Source of the DNA: Glutamicibacter sp. JL.03c
GTDB taxonomy: Bacteria > Actinomycetota > Actinomycetes > Actinomycetales > Micrococcaceae
DNA length: 64,000 bases
Direction of reading: 5' to 3'
Assembly (NCBI RefSeq): GCF_025854375.1
Contig: NZ_CP107575.1
Coordinates: forward strand, 248,001-312,000
Both the position numbers and the translations under genes were made by a program. Below are positions 7,491 to 15,581 of the stretch, piece after piece. The number at the start of each line of letters is the position of its first letter. The first letter of the stretch is position 1. A model generated the notes under the pieces. That model did no database searches, was not told the origin of the DNA, and saw only the letters and a list, made by a program, of their open reading frames with translations.

Positions 7491-8383
7491 GCGACAAGCC
7501 AACGATCGGCTTTCTGGGAATGGGGCACATGGGATTGCCCATGGCCATCAACCTGCATCGCGCCGGATACCAGCTCAAGGGATTCGACGTGGTTCCGGCT
7601 GCCGTGCAGGCCGCGCGGGAGGCGGGGATCCGGACGGTGGCCAGCGGCGCCGAAGCCGCCGTCGACGTGGACATCGTGCTGACCATGTTCCCCTCCGGGC
7701 AACATGTGCTTGATGCCTACGATCAATATCTGCTCAAGAGCGCCAAGCCCAATACGCTGTTCCTGGAATGCTCCACCATTGATGTCGCCCAAGCCCGGCA
7801 GGCCGCGGAACTGGCCGTGGCAGCCGGCCATCGCAGCGCGGACGCGCCGGTTTCCGGCGGTGTCGTGGGCGCGGAAGCCGGGACGCTGACCTTCATGCTC
7901 GGTGCGCAGGCAGAGGACCTGGCCGAGATCACCGGGGTCCTGGAGCACATGGGCAAGCGGATCGTGCACTGCGGCGGCTATGGCGCCGGGCAAGCTGCCA
8001 AGGTCTGCAATAACATGCTGCTGGGCATCTCGATGATCGGCGCGGCAGAAGCCTTCGTGCTCGGTGAGCGCCTCGGCCTGGAGCATCAGGCGCTCTTCGA
8101 CGTGATCTCCTCGGCCTCGGGCCAGTGCTGGGCCGTGACCACCAACTGCCCGGTGCCCGGTCCGGTGCCCACCTCGCCGGCCAATCGGGATTACCAGCCC
8201 GGGTTCGCCGCGGCACTGATGGCCAAGGATCTCGGGCTGGCCAGCAATGCCCTGGCGCACACCGACACGGATGCCCAGCTCGGGTCCCTGGCCTCGGAGC
8301 TGTATCGGAAGTTCAGCGACGAGGGCAATGCCGGAACGGACTTCTCCGGCATCATCAACGCCATCCGCGACGGTTCCCTATAG
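7487..8383 (+). CDS. mmsB: 3-hydroxyisobutyrate dehydrogenase
   Basis: 298 residues of the beta-hydroxyacid dehydrogenase family. The N-terminal dinucleotide-binding motif is IGFLGMGHMGLPMAINL, the substrate loop is APVSGGVVGAEAGTLTFM, and the catalytic Lys is in GAGQAAKVCNNML. It oxidises 3-hydroxyisobutyrate to methylmalonate semialdehyde with NAD(P). ATGA overlap with the hydrolase gene shows translational coupling. Its stop overlaps the stop of the convergent MarR gene, with no room for a terminator. Other short-chain hydroxyacids are possible substrates, but the neighbour makes hydroxyisobutyrate most likely. Confidence 0.93.
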   Translation: MSDKPTIGFLGMGHMGLPMAINLHRAGYQLKGFDVVPAAVQAAREAGIRTVASGAEAAVDVDIVLTMFPSGQHVLDAYDQYLLKSAKPNTLFLECSTIDVAQARQAAELAVAAGHRSADAPVSGGVVGAEAGTLTFMLGAQAEDLAEITGVLEHMGKRIVHCGGYGAGQAAKVCNNMLLGISMIGAAEAFVLGERLGLEHQALFDVISSASGQCWAVTTNCPVPGPVPTSPANRDYQPGFAAALMAKDLGLASNALAHTDTDAQLGSLASELYRKFSDEGNAGTDFSGIINAIRDGSL

Positions 8384-8881
8384 GAAATCCCCGGAGGCCT
8401 TGCGGAAGCGGGCGAGGATCTCGAAAAGCTGGGTGGCGTCCTTGCCCGAAAGGTTGCTCTGGGCGAAAAGCTGCTCATTGAGGTCATCGCGGGCCGCCTC
8501 CAGGACCTTTTGGCCGTTGGCGGTCAGCTCCAGCAATCGGGTGCGCCCATCGGTCGGGTGCGCAATGCGGCGCACCAGGCCGGTGGATTCCAGGCGGTCC
8601 ACCGAATTGGTCAGGCTGGTGGCGTGGACCTGGAGCAGGTCACTGGCCTGGCTCATCGGCAGCGAACCCCGCTTGGAGAAACCCAAGAGGGCCAGGACCT
8701 CGAAGCGGGCAAAGGTCAGCCCATGCGGTTTGAGGATCGTATCGGCGCGCTGCAGGAAGATCGAGGCAGTGCGCATGACCGCGGTGATCGCGGCCATGGA
8801 ATCAGCTTGGGCTGTCCAGCCATGCGAAATCCACTGTTCCCGGGCCTGGGCAATCGGGTCGCGCGGCAACGGAGAAGTCAT
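8378..8881 (-). CDS. MarR family transcription regulator of the valine cluster
   Basis: 167 residues. The winged-helix region reads LTFARFEVLALLGFSKRGSLPMSQASDLLQ then VHATSLTNSVDRLESTGLVRR, the MarR recognition helix and wing. The gene sits between mmsB and the acyl-CoA dehydrogenase gene, divergent from the latter. A GTCCAA-N8-TTGGAC palindrome fills the shared 72-bp promoter, and a related sequence precedes the hydrolase gene. It probably represses both units and responds to an acyl-CoA or acid intermediate; ligand is an inference. Confidence 0.9.
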   Translation of the reverse strand: MTSPLPRDPIAQAREQWISHGWTAQADSMAAITAVMRTASIFLQRADTILKPHGLTFARFEVLALLGFSKRGSLPMSQASDLLQVHATSLTNSVDRLESTGLVRRIAHPTDGRTRLLELTANGQKVLEAARDDLNEQLFAQSNLSGKDATQLFEILARFRKASGDFL

Positions 8882-8906
8882 TTAAATACCCCCATAAGAA
8901 GACCTA

Positions 8907-8926
8907 GTCCAACAATATACTTGGAC
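8907..8926. promoter_or_regulatory. MarR operator in the MarR/acyl-CoA dehydrogenase promoter
   Basis: GTCCAA and TTGGAC form a perfect 6-bp inverted repeat with an 8-base spacer. TATACT (8916-8921) on the plus strand and TATATT on the minus strand overlap it, so binding could block both divergent promoters. Confidence 0.65.
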
Positions 8927-8953
8927 ATCCTAAGGTTTGGAAGGAGAACCCCC

Positions 8954-10096
8954 ATGGACCTACTAGGAGTGGCGCAACAGCTCAGCGCTCAAGAACATGA
9001 ACGCCTGCTTCACGTGCGGGAACTGGTGCAGGACAAAATCCGCCACCAGTCCATCGCCTACTGGAACCGCGAAGAATTCCCCCAGGATCTGGTAGCGCTG
9101 CTCGCCGGGCACGGGCTGGGAAGTCTGCAGCTGGAAGACTGCTCGCATCTGCTGCGCGGATTGATCCACGCCGAAATCGCCCGCGCCGACATCTCGCTGT
9201 CCTCGGTGGTGGGCATCCACAATGAACTCGTGGTCGGGATGATCCATGAATTCGGCTCCGCGCAGCAGCAGGCCCAATGGCTGCCCAAGCTCACCGCCTT
9301 CGAAGCCTTCGGCGCCTTTGCCCTGACCGAACCCGAGCATGGCTCGGATATTGCCGGGGGAGTGCAGAGCACCGCCCGGCGCGACGGGGACGAGTACGTG
9401 ATTTCCGGGGCCAAACGCTGGATCGGCATGGGAACCTTCAGCGACTTCGCACTGATCTGGGCCAAAGACGAGGGCAGTGGGGACCTCGGCGCCTACCTCG
9501 TGGAATCCGATCGTCCCGGCTACAGTGCCACCAAGATCGAGCACAAGATCGGGCTGCGGATCATGCAGAATGCGGATATCACCCTGGAGCAGGTGCGCAT
9601 TCCGGTGGCGAATAAGCTTCCCGGCGCCACCTGTTTTGCCTCCGCCAACGGCCTGCTGATGCAATCGCGGGCCTGGGTCGGCTGGCAGGCTGTTGGCGCG
9701 ATGATGGCAACCCTGGATATCTGCCGGGCCTACGCCGGGACACGCCAGCAGTTCGGCCAGCCCATCGCCTCTTTCCAGCTGATCCAGCAGTCCCTGGCTG
9801 AAATCGCCGGGAACCTGAGCCTGTGCTTGTCGATGATGAGCGATATCGCCCGCAAGCAGGAGCGGGGGGATCTGCAGATGGTTGATGCGGCCATGGCGAA
9901 GTCCACCGCCACCCGTCTGGCGCGCGAATCGGCGGCGCTGGGCCGGGCCTTGCTGGGCGGCAATGGGGTGGTCAGCGACTTCGAGATGGCGAAGGTGTTC
10001 TGCGACGTGGAAATCCTCCACACCTATGAGGGGACCTACGAGATCAATTCGCTGATCGTGGGCCGGGCGCTCACCGGGATCAGCGCGTTCGCCTAA
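8954..10096 (+). CDS. Acyl-CoA dehydrogenase family protein
   Basis: 380 residues, full length for the FAD acyl-CoA dehydrogenase family. Landmarks are FGAFALTEPEHGSDI (flavin contact), YVISGAKRWIGMGTFSD, RQQFGQPIASFQLIQ and, near the C terminus, LHTYEGTYEINSLIVGRALTG with the catalytic Glu. That last segment resembles glutaryl-CoA dehydrogenase. Its place beside hydroxyisobutyryl-CoA hydrolase and mmsB suggests it acts in branched-chain amino-acid degradation, for example on isobutyryl-CoA. Sequence subfamily and context do not fully agree, so substrate is left open. ATG at 8954 follows AAGGAG with good spacing. Confidence 0.9.
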   Translation: MDLLGVAQQLSAQEHERLLHVRELVQDKIRHQSIAYWNREEFPQDLVALLAGHGLGSLQLEDCSHLLRGLIHAEIARADISLSSVVGIHNELVVGMIHEFGSAQQQAQWLPKLTAFEAFGAFALTEPEHGSDIAGGVQSTARRDGDEYVISGAKRWIGMGTFSDFALIWAKDEGSGDLGAYLVESDRPGYSATKIEHKIGLRIMQNADITLEQVRIPVANKLPGATCFASANGLLMQSRAWVGWQAVGAMMATLDICRAYAGTRQQFGQPIASFQLIQQSLAEIAGNLSLCLSMMSDIARKQERGDLQMVDAAMAKSTATRLARESAALGRALLGGNGVVSDFEMAKVFCDVEILHTYEGTYEINSLIVGRALTGISAFA

Positions 10097-10104
10097 AAGC
10101 CAAT

Positions 10105-10140
10105 GGCCAGCTCCCCGCGAAGCCGCGGGGGGAGCTGGCC
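10105..10140. terminator. Hairpin between acyl-CoA dehydrogenase and nadE
   Basis: GGCCAGCTCCCCGCG pairs with the complementary run ending at 10140 around a short loop. It lies between two convergent genes and can terminate both. Confidence 0.75.
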
Positions 10141-10176
10141 GCTAAAAGCTCAGTGCTCAGCGGATCACGGGCCAGT

Positions 10177-11001
10177 TCAGGCCCGCCACCACGTGTCCCA
10201 GTAGGTCGCTGGCACCGCGCGCTTATGGCGTGATGCGACAAAGCGCTTTTCAATGGCTTCCGCGGCCGCTTCGGCAACCTCGCGGCCCTCGAGGTAATCG
10301 TCGATCTGGTCGTAGGTCAGGCCGAGTTCGTCCTCATCGGCGCGCTGCGGCTGGCCATCGAGCAGGTCCGCGGTGGGCTTCTTGGACCAGAGCAGTTCTG
10401 GGGCCTGCAATTCACGCAGCAGGGCTTGGTTCTGGCGCTTGTTCAAGCCGGCCAACGGCAAAAGATCGGCGCCGCCATCACCGAATTTGGTGAAGAACCC
10501 GGTGACGGATTCGGCGGCGTGGTCGGTGCCCAGCACCAGCATTCCGCGGTCGCCCGCGATGGCGTACTGCACGATCATGCGGGTGCGGGCCTTCGCGTTG
10601 CCGCGGTTGAAGTCGCTGATCTTCGGGTGCCCGGCATCGGTGATCGCCTCATCGAGCGCGGCGACCGGCTTGGCGATATTCACCTCGAATTGCTCATCGG
10701 CGGCAATGAAGTCCATGGCCGCGGCGGCGTCGGCGGCATCCTGCTGCACACCGTGGGGAAGGCGTACCGAAACGAAGCGTGCTTCGCCTCCGGCCTCGCG
10801 GACTTCCTGGACTGCCAGTTGAGCCAGGCGACCGGCCAGGGTGGAATCGATGCCGCCGGAAATCCCCAGGACAAAACCCTTGGCACCGGTGGCCGACAGG
10901 TAGTCCTTGAGGAAATCAACACGACGGCGGATCTCCTGCGCGGCGTCGATTTCCGGGCGCACGCCCAACTCTTCAATGATCTCTGCTTGCAATTCACGCA
11001 T
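10177..11001 (-). CDS. nadE: NAD+ synthetase, ammonia-dependent
   Basis: 274 residues. The P-loop pyrophosphatase motif [16 protein letters not shown] binds [16 protein letters not shown] and [26 protein letters not shown] form the deamido-NAD and ammonia sites, and [25 protein letters not shown] closes the fold. There is no glutaminase domain, so ammonia is the direct donor. The enzyme makes the last step of NAD synthesis. It is a single gene, convergent with the acyl-CoA dehydrogenase gene. Confidence 0.96.
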   Translation of the reverse strand: MRELQAEIIEELGVRPEIDAAQEIRRRVDFLKDYLSATGAKGFVLGISGGIDSTLAGRLAQLAVQEVREAGGEARFVSVRLPHGVQQDAADAAAAMDFIAADEQFEVNIAKPVAALDEAITDAGHPKISDFNRGNAKARTRMIVQYAIAGDRGMLVLGTDHAAESVTGFFTKFGDGGADLLPLAGLNKRQNQALLRELQAPELLWSKKPTADLLDGQPQRADEDELGLTYDQIDDYLEGREVAEAAAEAIEKRFVASRHKRAVPATYWDTWWRA

Positions 11002-11100
11002 GTCTTTAATCCTAGGCAGTTGGCATGGCCACGGCGCGCCAGGTGCCGCGTTTGCCTCGAAATTTAATCTGTTCTCAACATACGCAGCAATGGCCTGTGG

Positions 11101-11538
11101 CTACGCCTGCTCGTCTTCTGGTTTCCAGCCGAGGCTGCGGGCCATCTTTTCCAGGGTCTGCACTACCGCGTCATATTCCGAGCCGTCTAGATCCTCTCCG
11201 AACTGCGTGCGGATCTTCTCCACGAGCTCGCCGAGCTTCAGCAGCGAGACATGGCCGCGGTCAGTGATCGAGTACACGCCATCCTGCGCGGTGACCCATC
11301 CCGATTCCACCAGCTCGGCCAAGTGCTCGCTCAACGATTGCGGCTCATCCTCGGAAGCGAAGAACGGGGAGAGCCCGGCGTTCAGCTGCGCCTCGGTGGC
11401 GGGCTGATGCTCCAGCAGGTTGAGCACCTGCCACTGCCGGCGTGTCACGCCATGTTCTTCCAAGGTCGCTGCAAACTGCTCGTCAATCAGCGAATCCACC
11501 AATTTCAACCAGTAACCCAAGGGGCGTTGTGCGTTCAT
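11101..11538 (-). CDS. MarR-type winged-helix protein
   Basis: 145 residues with a winged helix in the first half (RRQWQVLNLLEHQPATEAQLN, then a helix SLSEHLAELVESGWV and a wing reading DGVYSITDRG) and a helical C-terminal dimerisation half ending SLGWKPEDEQA. It is divergent from pyrE with only 39 bases between starts, so the two promoters overlap. Target and ligand are unknown. The DNA-binding helix is less typical than in the MarR protein at 8378, so the family call is moderate. Confidence 0.75.
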   Translation of the reverse strand: MNAQRPLGYWLKLVDSLIDEQFAATLEEHGVTRRQWQVLNLLEHQPATEAQLNAGLSPFFASEDEPQSLSEHLAELVESGWVTAQDGVYSITDRGHVSLLKLGELVEKIRTQFGEDLDGSEYDAVVQTLEKMARSLGWKPEDEQA

Positions 11539-11564
11539 AAAATCAGCCTAGCGATGATGCCGAC

Positions 11565-11570
11565 TAGAAT
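11565..11570 (+). promoter_or_regulatory. -10 box of a probably leaderless pyrE mRNA
   Basis: TAGAAT ends seven bases before the pyrE ATG, so RNA would begin at about the A of the start codon. No clear -35 box is seen. Confidence 0.5.
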
Positions 11571-11577
11571 CGAGGGT

Positions 11578-12135
11578 ATGAGCGAAACCAGCGCCCGTGA
11601 GCGACTAAAAGAACTGATCCAAGAACTTGCCATTGTGCGCGGCAAGGTCATCCTGTCTTCGGGCAAGGAAGCTGACTACTACATCGATTTGCGCCGAGTG
11701 ACCCTGCACCAGGAGGCCTCGGGCCTGGTGGGCGAGGTCATGCTGGAGCTGCTTGATGAAGCGCAGCTGGAGTTCACCAATGTGGGCGGGCTGACCATGG
11801 GCGCAGACCCGGTGGGCACCGCCATCATGCACACCGCACGTGCCAAGGATCGCGCGATTGACGCGTTTGTGGTGCGCAAGGCGCAGAAGTCCTACGGCAT
11901 GGGCCGCCAAGTCGAGGGCCCGAGCGTCGAGGGCCGCGACGTGATTGTGCTCGAGGATACTTCCACCACCGGCGGCTCTGCGCTGACCGCAGTTGAAGGC
12001 GTGCGCAAGGCAGGCGGCAACGTCATTGCCGTGGCCGTGATCGTGGACCGCGATACCGGAGCCAAGGAGCGCATCGAGGCCGAAGCCGGGGTGCCGTACC
12101 TGTTCGCCTACGGCAAGGATGAGCTGGGCCTGTAG
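11578..12135 (+). CDS. pyrE: Orotate phosphoribosyltransferase
   Basis: 185 residues. The PRPP-binding motif VIVLEDTSTTGGSALTAVEG has the paired acidic residues and glycine loop of the family, and GKVILSSGKEADYYIDLRRV is the orotate-binding N terminus. The enzyme joins orotate to PRPP to give OMP in pyrimidine synthesis. The gene stands alone, away from other pyr genes, which is usual in actinobacteria. The ATG at 11578 has a -10 box right before it and only a weak ribosome site. A terminator hairpin follows. Confidence 0.96.
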   Translation: MSETSARERLKELIQELAIVRGKVILSSGKEADYYIDLRRVTLHQEASGLVGEVMLELLDEAQLEFTNVGGLTMGADPVGTAIMHTARAKDRAIDAFVVRKAQKSYGMGRQVEGPSVEGRDVIVLEDTSTTGGSALTAVEGVRKAGGNVIAVAVIVDRDTGAKERIEAEAGVPYLFAYGKDELGL

Positions 12136-12160
12136 CCAGCGCCCACATCCCTGCCTGGCA

Positions 12161-12194
12161 CCCGCCATTCCGGATCTTCCGGGATGGCGGGTTT
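12161..12194 (+). terminator. Terminator after pyrE
   Basis: CCCGCCATTCCGG pairs with CCGGGATGGCGGG around a 5-base loop, followed by a short T run. It also faces the convergent ABC permease gene. Confidence 0.75.
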
Positions 12195-12317
12195 GCCTAT
12201 GGCAGGCGGGAATGCGCATCAACAACAGTTCTCGGTACGGTTCCTTTGCAGACCCGCCCGCGTCATCGGGGCGCAGGAGTCCATGGCATACGCACCATCA
12301 CGTACTTTGGATGAGTT

Positions 12318-13043
12318 CTACGCGGTGCGTCGGCGCAGGGTCAGCGATCCGACAAGCAGCGCCACGACGATCCACGCACCAATCAGCAGCATGCTGAATC
12401 CAGTGTCCGAATCCGTGGTTCCTGCAGCGACATCAGAGAGGGCGTCGATGGCATGGGACAGCGGCAGCCAGTCGCCGATGGATTCAAGGACTGAGGGAAG
12501 CTGTTCTCGGGGAAGGATGATTCCTGCCAGCAGGAATTGGGGGACGATTAAGGCAGGCATGAACTGCACGACCTGGAATTCCGTATGGGCGAAGGCGCTG
12601 GCCATAAGCCCGAGGCTGATTCCCAGCAGGGCGTCCAGCGCCGCCACCGCAAACATCAACCAAAAACTGCCCGAGATTTCCAAGCCGCAAACCCAGACGG
12701 CAAAGCTCGAGGCAATGATGGTTTGAACGATGGCGATCATGGTGAAAGCCAGTGCGTAACCAAAGATGAATTCGCCCTTGGCTAGCGGCATGCTCAGAAG
12801 CCGTTCAAGCGTGCCACTGCGCCGTTCTCGCAGAGTGGCGATGCTGGTTACCAGGAACATCACGACAAAGGGAAACAGGGCAATCATGGAAGGGCCGATA
12901 CGTTGAAAAGCAGGTGTATCGGTGAATATCCAAGCAATTAATCCAATCAGCAGGCTGGGGACCACGAGCATCAGGGCAATGGTCCTCGGGTCGTGGCGGA
13001 CTTGGTTCAGCACCCTGCCAGTGGTGGCTAAAGTTCTGCGCAT
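12318..13043 (-). CDS. ABC-2 type exporter permease
   Basis: 241 residues with six predicted membrane segments: MLVVPSLLIGLIAWIF, MIALFPFVVMFLVTSIATL, a GYALAFTMIAIVQTIIASSFAVWVCG stretch, FWLMFAVAALDALLGISLGL, VVQFMPALIVPQFLLAGIIL and a C-terminal IGAWIVVALLVGSL. The ERRSGTLERLLSMP loop is the hallmark of ABC-2 permeases. Its ATG overlaps the stop of the ATPase gene by one base (TAATG), so the two are made together. Substrate unknown; with a TetR gene upstream, a drug or toxic lipid is plausible. Confidence 0.9.
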   Translation of the reverse strand: MRRTLATTGRVLNQVRHDPRTIALMLVVPSLLIGLIAWIFTDTPAFQRIGPSMIALFPFVVMFLVTSIATLRERRSGTLERLLSMPLAKGEFIFGYALAFTMIAIVQTIIASSFAVWVCGLEISGSFWLMFAVAALDALLGISLGLMASAFAHTEFQVVQFMPALIVPQFLLAGIILPREQLPSVLESIGDWLPLSHAIDALSDVAAGTTDSDTGFSMLLIGAWIVVALLVGSLTLRRRTA

Positions 13044-13837
13044 TATTTGCTCCCATCTGCGCTGGCACGGTGCCGGGGTGCCGAATCAGGGGCAGGGGTG
13101 GCATTGTCGCGTGAATTCGAGGCGCCTGCATCAATGAGTTTCAAAAATGCGGTATCCGGATCGGTGGCGCCGGTGCGTTCCATGAGTTCGTACGGTGTCA
13201 GTTGCGCGAGTATTTTTCCCTCTCGGAGCAACAGGATTTGATCGCAACGCATGGCTTCATCCATAACGTGGCTGGACACCACCAAGCACAAGCCGGTGGC
13301 GGCCAGCTGGGCGAACAGGTCCCACAAATCTGCGCGCAGCACCGGATCAAGCCCGACCGTTGGCTCGTCAAGGATGACAATTTCAGGGCTGCCCAGCAGC
13401 GCGATGGCAAGTGAGACGCGATTGCGTTGGCCACCCGAGAGGTCAATGACCAGGCGGGAAGCCTGCTCAGTTAGGTCAGTGCCCTGAATGACACGATTTA
13501 CCTCTTCATCGGGGAGCCCAAGAATTTTGGCGAAATAGGCGACGTTCTGCCTTACCGTCAGATCGTCGTAGACACTTGCTGCCTGGGTCATGTAGCCGAC
13601 TTTGTGACGCAGGGCCTTGCTCCCTGAGGGCAGCCCGAGGACGGTGACGGTGCCGCTGGTGATGATCTGGTTGCCAACGATGCTGCGCAGCAACGTGCTC
13701 TTACCGCTTCCACTGGGACCAAGCAGCCCGATGATCTTGCCTGCTTCAAGCTGGAAGCTCAGCTGGTCCAGGACCAGGTTCTTGCCCCTCTTGACGTTGA
13801 GCTCTTGCACGTCGATGCAAGCTGATTTATTCATCAT
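13043..13837 (-). CDS. ABC exporter ATP-binding protein
   Basis: 264 residues from the ATG at 13837. Walker A is LLGPSGSGKSTLL, the signature is VIDLSGGQRNRVSLA, Walker B is EIVILDEPTVGLDP, and the switch His is in VVSSHVMDEA. It pairs with the ABC-2 permease. A longer reading from a TTG at 13873 is possible, but that TTG is part of a promoter-like sequence whose RNA would start at about 13838, so the ATG at 13837 is preferred and the mRNA would be leaderless. Confidence 0.9.
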   Translation of the reverse strand: MMNKSACIDVQELNVKRGKNLVLDQLSFQLEAGKIIGLLGPSGSGKSTLLRSIVGNQIITSGTVTVLGLPSGSKALRHKVGYMTQAASVYDDLTVRQNVAYFAKILGLPDEEVNRVIQGTDLTEQASRLVIDLSGGQRNRVSLAIALLGSPEIVILDEPTVGLDPVLRADLWDLFAQLAATGLCLVVSSHVMDEAMRCDQILLLREGKILAQLTPYELMERTGATDPDTAFLKLIDAGASNSRDNATPAPDSAPRHRASADGSK

Positions 13838-13844
13838 ATAGTGA

Positions 13845-13873
13845 ATTAGAGACGCGTTTGGCGGACAAGTCAA
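13845..13873 (-). promoter_or_regulatory. Promoter of the ABC exporter pair
   Basis: TTGACT (13868-13873), a 17-bp spacer and TCTAAT (13845-13850) on the minus strand. The -35 box overlaps the end of the TetR gene. Predicted RNA start is next to the ATPase ATG. Confidence 0.6.
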
Positions 13874-14541
13874 TGCTTTTGGGCAGGAAGATCCCCGGTG
13901 AGGTAGCGCTGAATTGTTGGTGCTACAAGTTCGATGAGCTCATCATCATCCATGGAGGCCAAGGGCTCCAAGGAAACAACGTACCTGGCGATAATCAGGC
14001 CGATGAACTGGCTGGCCACTAGTGCAACACGCGCTTCTGCCGTTTCCGGGGGCAGGCGAGCGCCCACACGGGAAAAGATCTCTTTCTGGATGAACGGCTT
14101 CAAAATTTTTGTGGCGTTGTTGCTGGAGATCATTCCTCGGACCATGGCTATCGCAGGCGGCTGGAATGCTGGTTTTCGCCAGGTGCTGATCAGGGCACTG
14201 GTCAGCGAATAGCCCAATTCTTCTAGCGGCGCGGTTACCGCCTGCCCAATGATGGCTGCCGGGTTGACCGGAAGGTGCATGGTCTGGATGAAGAGCTCGC
14301 TCTTGTCCTTGAAATAGTGGTGCACCAAAGCTGGATCCACTGAGGCACGGCGGGCCACGGAACGCAGGCTCGCCCCCTCGAAGCCGGCATGGGCGAATTC
14401 CTTGGATGCGGCTTTGAGGATCTTGGACTTTGTTGCTCCGGTGGTACTTCCCTTGGGGCGTCCGCGTTTACGGGCACCGGGAACTTCATTGGCTGCTGGT
14501 TCACTCACTGCTTCAGGATACGTCGCGGGTCGCAGATTCAC
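13870..14541 (-). CDS. TetR family regulator of the ABC exporter
   Basis: 223 residues. A basic N-terminal tail (RKRGRPKG) precedes the TetR helix-turn-helix: ILKAASKEFAHAGFEGASLR then SVARRASVDPALVHHYFKDKSEL. The C-terminal half is helical and should bind the effector. It lies directly upstream of, and in the same direction as, the ABC ATPase and permease genes; the exporter promoter begins inside its last codons. Control of that exporter is the likely job, the ligand unknown. Confidence 0.9.
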   Translation of the reverse strand: MNLRPATYPEAVSEPAANEVPGARKRGRPKGSTTGATKSKILKAASKEFAHAGFEGASLRSVARRASVDPALVHHYFKDKSELFIQTMHLPVNPAAIIGQAVTAPLEELGYSLTSALISTWRKPAFQPPAIAMVRGMISSNNATKILKPFIQKEIFSRVGARLPPETAEARVALVASQFIGLIIARYVVSLEPLASMDDDELIELVAPTIQRYLTGDLPAQKH

Positions 14542-14555
14542 GGATGTCCCGGGAA

Positions 14556-14590
14556 ACGCTGAAGGCCGGGCAAAGCCCGGCCTTCAGCGT
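14556..14590 (-). terminator. Terminator after the HAD hydrolase gene
   Basis: A perfect 15-bp stem, 14556-14570 with 14576-14590, and a 5-base loop lie just past the HAD stop codon. Confidence 0.8.
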
Positions 14591-14600
14591 GCATCGAGAA

Positions 14601-15443
14601 CTACTTCTTCGTTGCAGGAGTTTCAGTTGGCTGCGCGCCCTTGGACAGTTCTGCATGCAGGTTCGCTACAGATGGGTACTGCAGGTCCGGGCGGAACGGG
14701 AAGGTGTCCATATCTTCGCGGCCTGTGATGCCGGTGAAGACCAGAGCGGTCAGCAGACCAGCTTCCATGCCAGCGACAATGTCGGTGTCCATGCGGTCGC
14801 CAATCATGGCCGTTGTTTCCGAATGCGCATCGATGCGGTTCAATGCGGAACGGAACATCATTGGGTTCGGCTTGCCCACCACGTATGGTTCGCGATTGGT
14901 TGCTCGAGAGATCAATGCGGCGATGGCGCCCGTTGCAGGCAAGAGGCCTTCGGCCGATGGGCCGGTGGCGTCCGGGTTGGTGGCGATGAACTTGGCGCCA
15001 CCTTCGATGAGCCTGATTGCCTTGGTGATGGCTTCGAAGGAGTAGGTGCGGGTCTCGCCCAGCACCACGTAGTCCGGGTTCTGGTCGGTCATGATGAACC
15101 CGGCATCATGCAAAGCCGTGGTCAAACCCGCTTCACCGATCACAAAGGTGCGGCCACCTGGACGCTGGCGGGCCAGGAACTCTGCCGTGGCCATAGCCGA
15201 GGTCCAGATGTTCTCTTCCGGCACATCCAAGCCCGAAGCGAGCAGGCGGGCGCGGAGGTCGCGCGGAGTGTAAATGGAGTTGTTGGTCAAGACGAGGAAT
15301 CGCAGATCGTTTTCACGCCAGTACCCCAACAACTCTGCGGCACCCTTTACGGCCTGATTTTCATGGACAAGAACGCCGTCCATATCAGTGAGCCAGCACT
15401 GGATGTCATGGACAGTACGTGCGGCGCGGTTGGTAGTCGTCAC
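14601..15443 (-). CDS. HAD-IIA family phosphatase (NagD-like)
   Basis: 280 residues. Motif I is CWLTDMDGVLVHE with the nucleophile Asp and acid Asp, motif II LVLTNNS, and motif III/IV GKPNPMMF and MIGDRMDTDIVAGMEAGL. A C2-type cap lies between motifs II and III. NagD-like enzymes dephosphorylate nucleotides or sugar phosphates; some act as phosphoglycolate or p-nitrophenyl phosphatases. It is a single gene. The substrate cannot be told from sequence. Confidence 0.92.
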   Translation of the reverse strand: MTTTNRAARTVHDIQCWLTDMDGVLVHENQAVKGAAELLGYWRENDLRFLVLTNNSIYTPRDLRARLLASGLDVPEENIWTSAMATAEFLARQRPGGRTFVIGEAGLTTALHDAGFIMTDQNPDYVVLGETRTYSFEAITKAIRLIEGGAKFIATNPDATGPSAEGLLPATGAIAALISRATNREPYVVGKPNPMMFRSALNRIDAHSETTAMIGDRMDTDIVAGMEAGLLTALVFTGITGREDMDTFPFRPDLQYPSVANLHAELSKGAQPTETPATKK

Positions 15444-15581
15444 GAGGTGAAGTCCTCCCTGATGAAATTGTGGTGGGAGCTATCTGCGTTGAAAGATTCC
15501 CCTGCTATTAAAAAGACTACACAGCCTCGGGGAATTGCGCCGTGAACAAGGGCACGATGAGAAAGAACTACGCTTAATACC

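Noticed and set aside
8963-10021. Long minus-strand frame of 352 residues
   Set aside because: Antisense of the acyl-CoA dehydrogenase gene; composition (His, Gly, Gln-rich) is typical of a shadow frame in high-GC DNA.
13838-13873. TTG at 13873 as start of the ABC ATPase
   Set aside because: It is the -35 box of the operon promoter; RNA would start after it.
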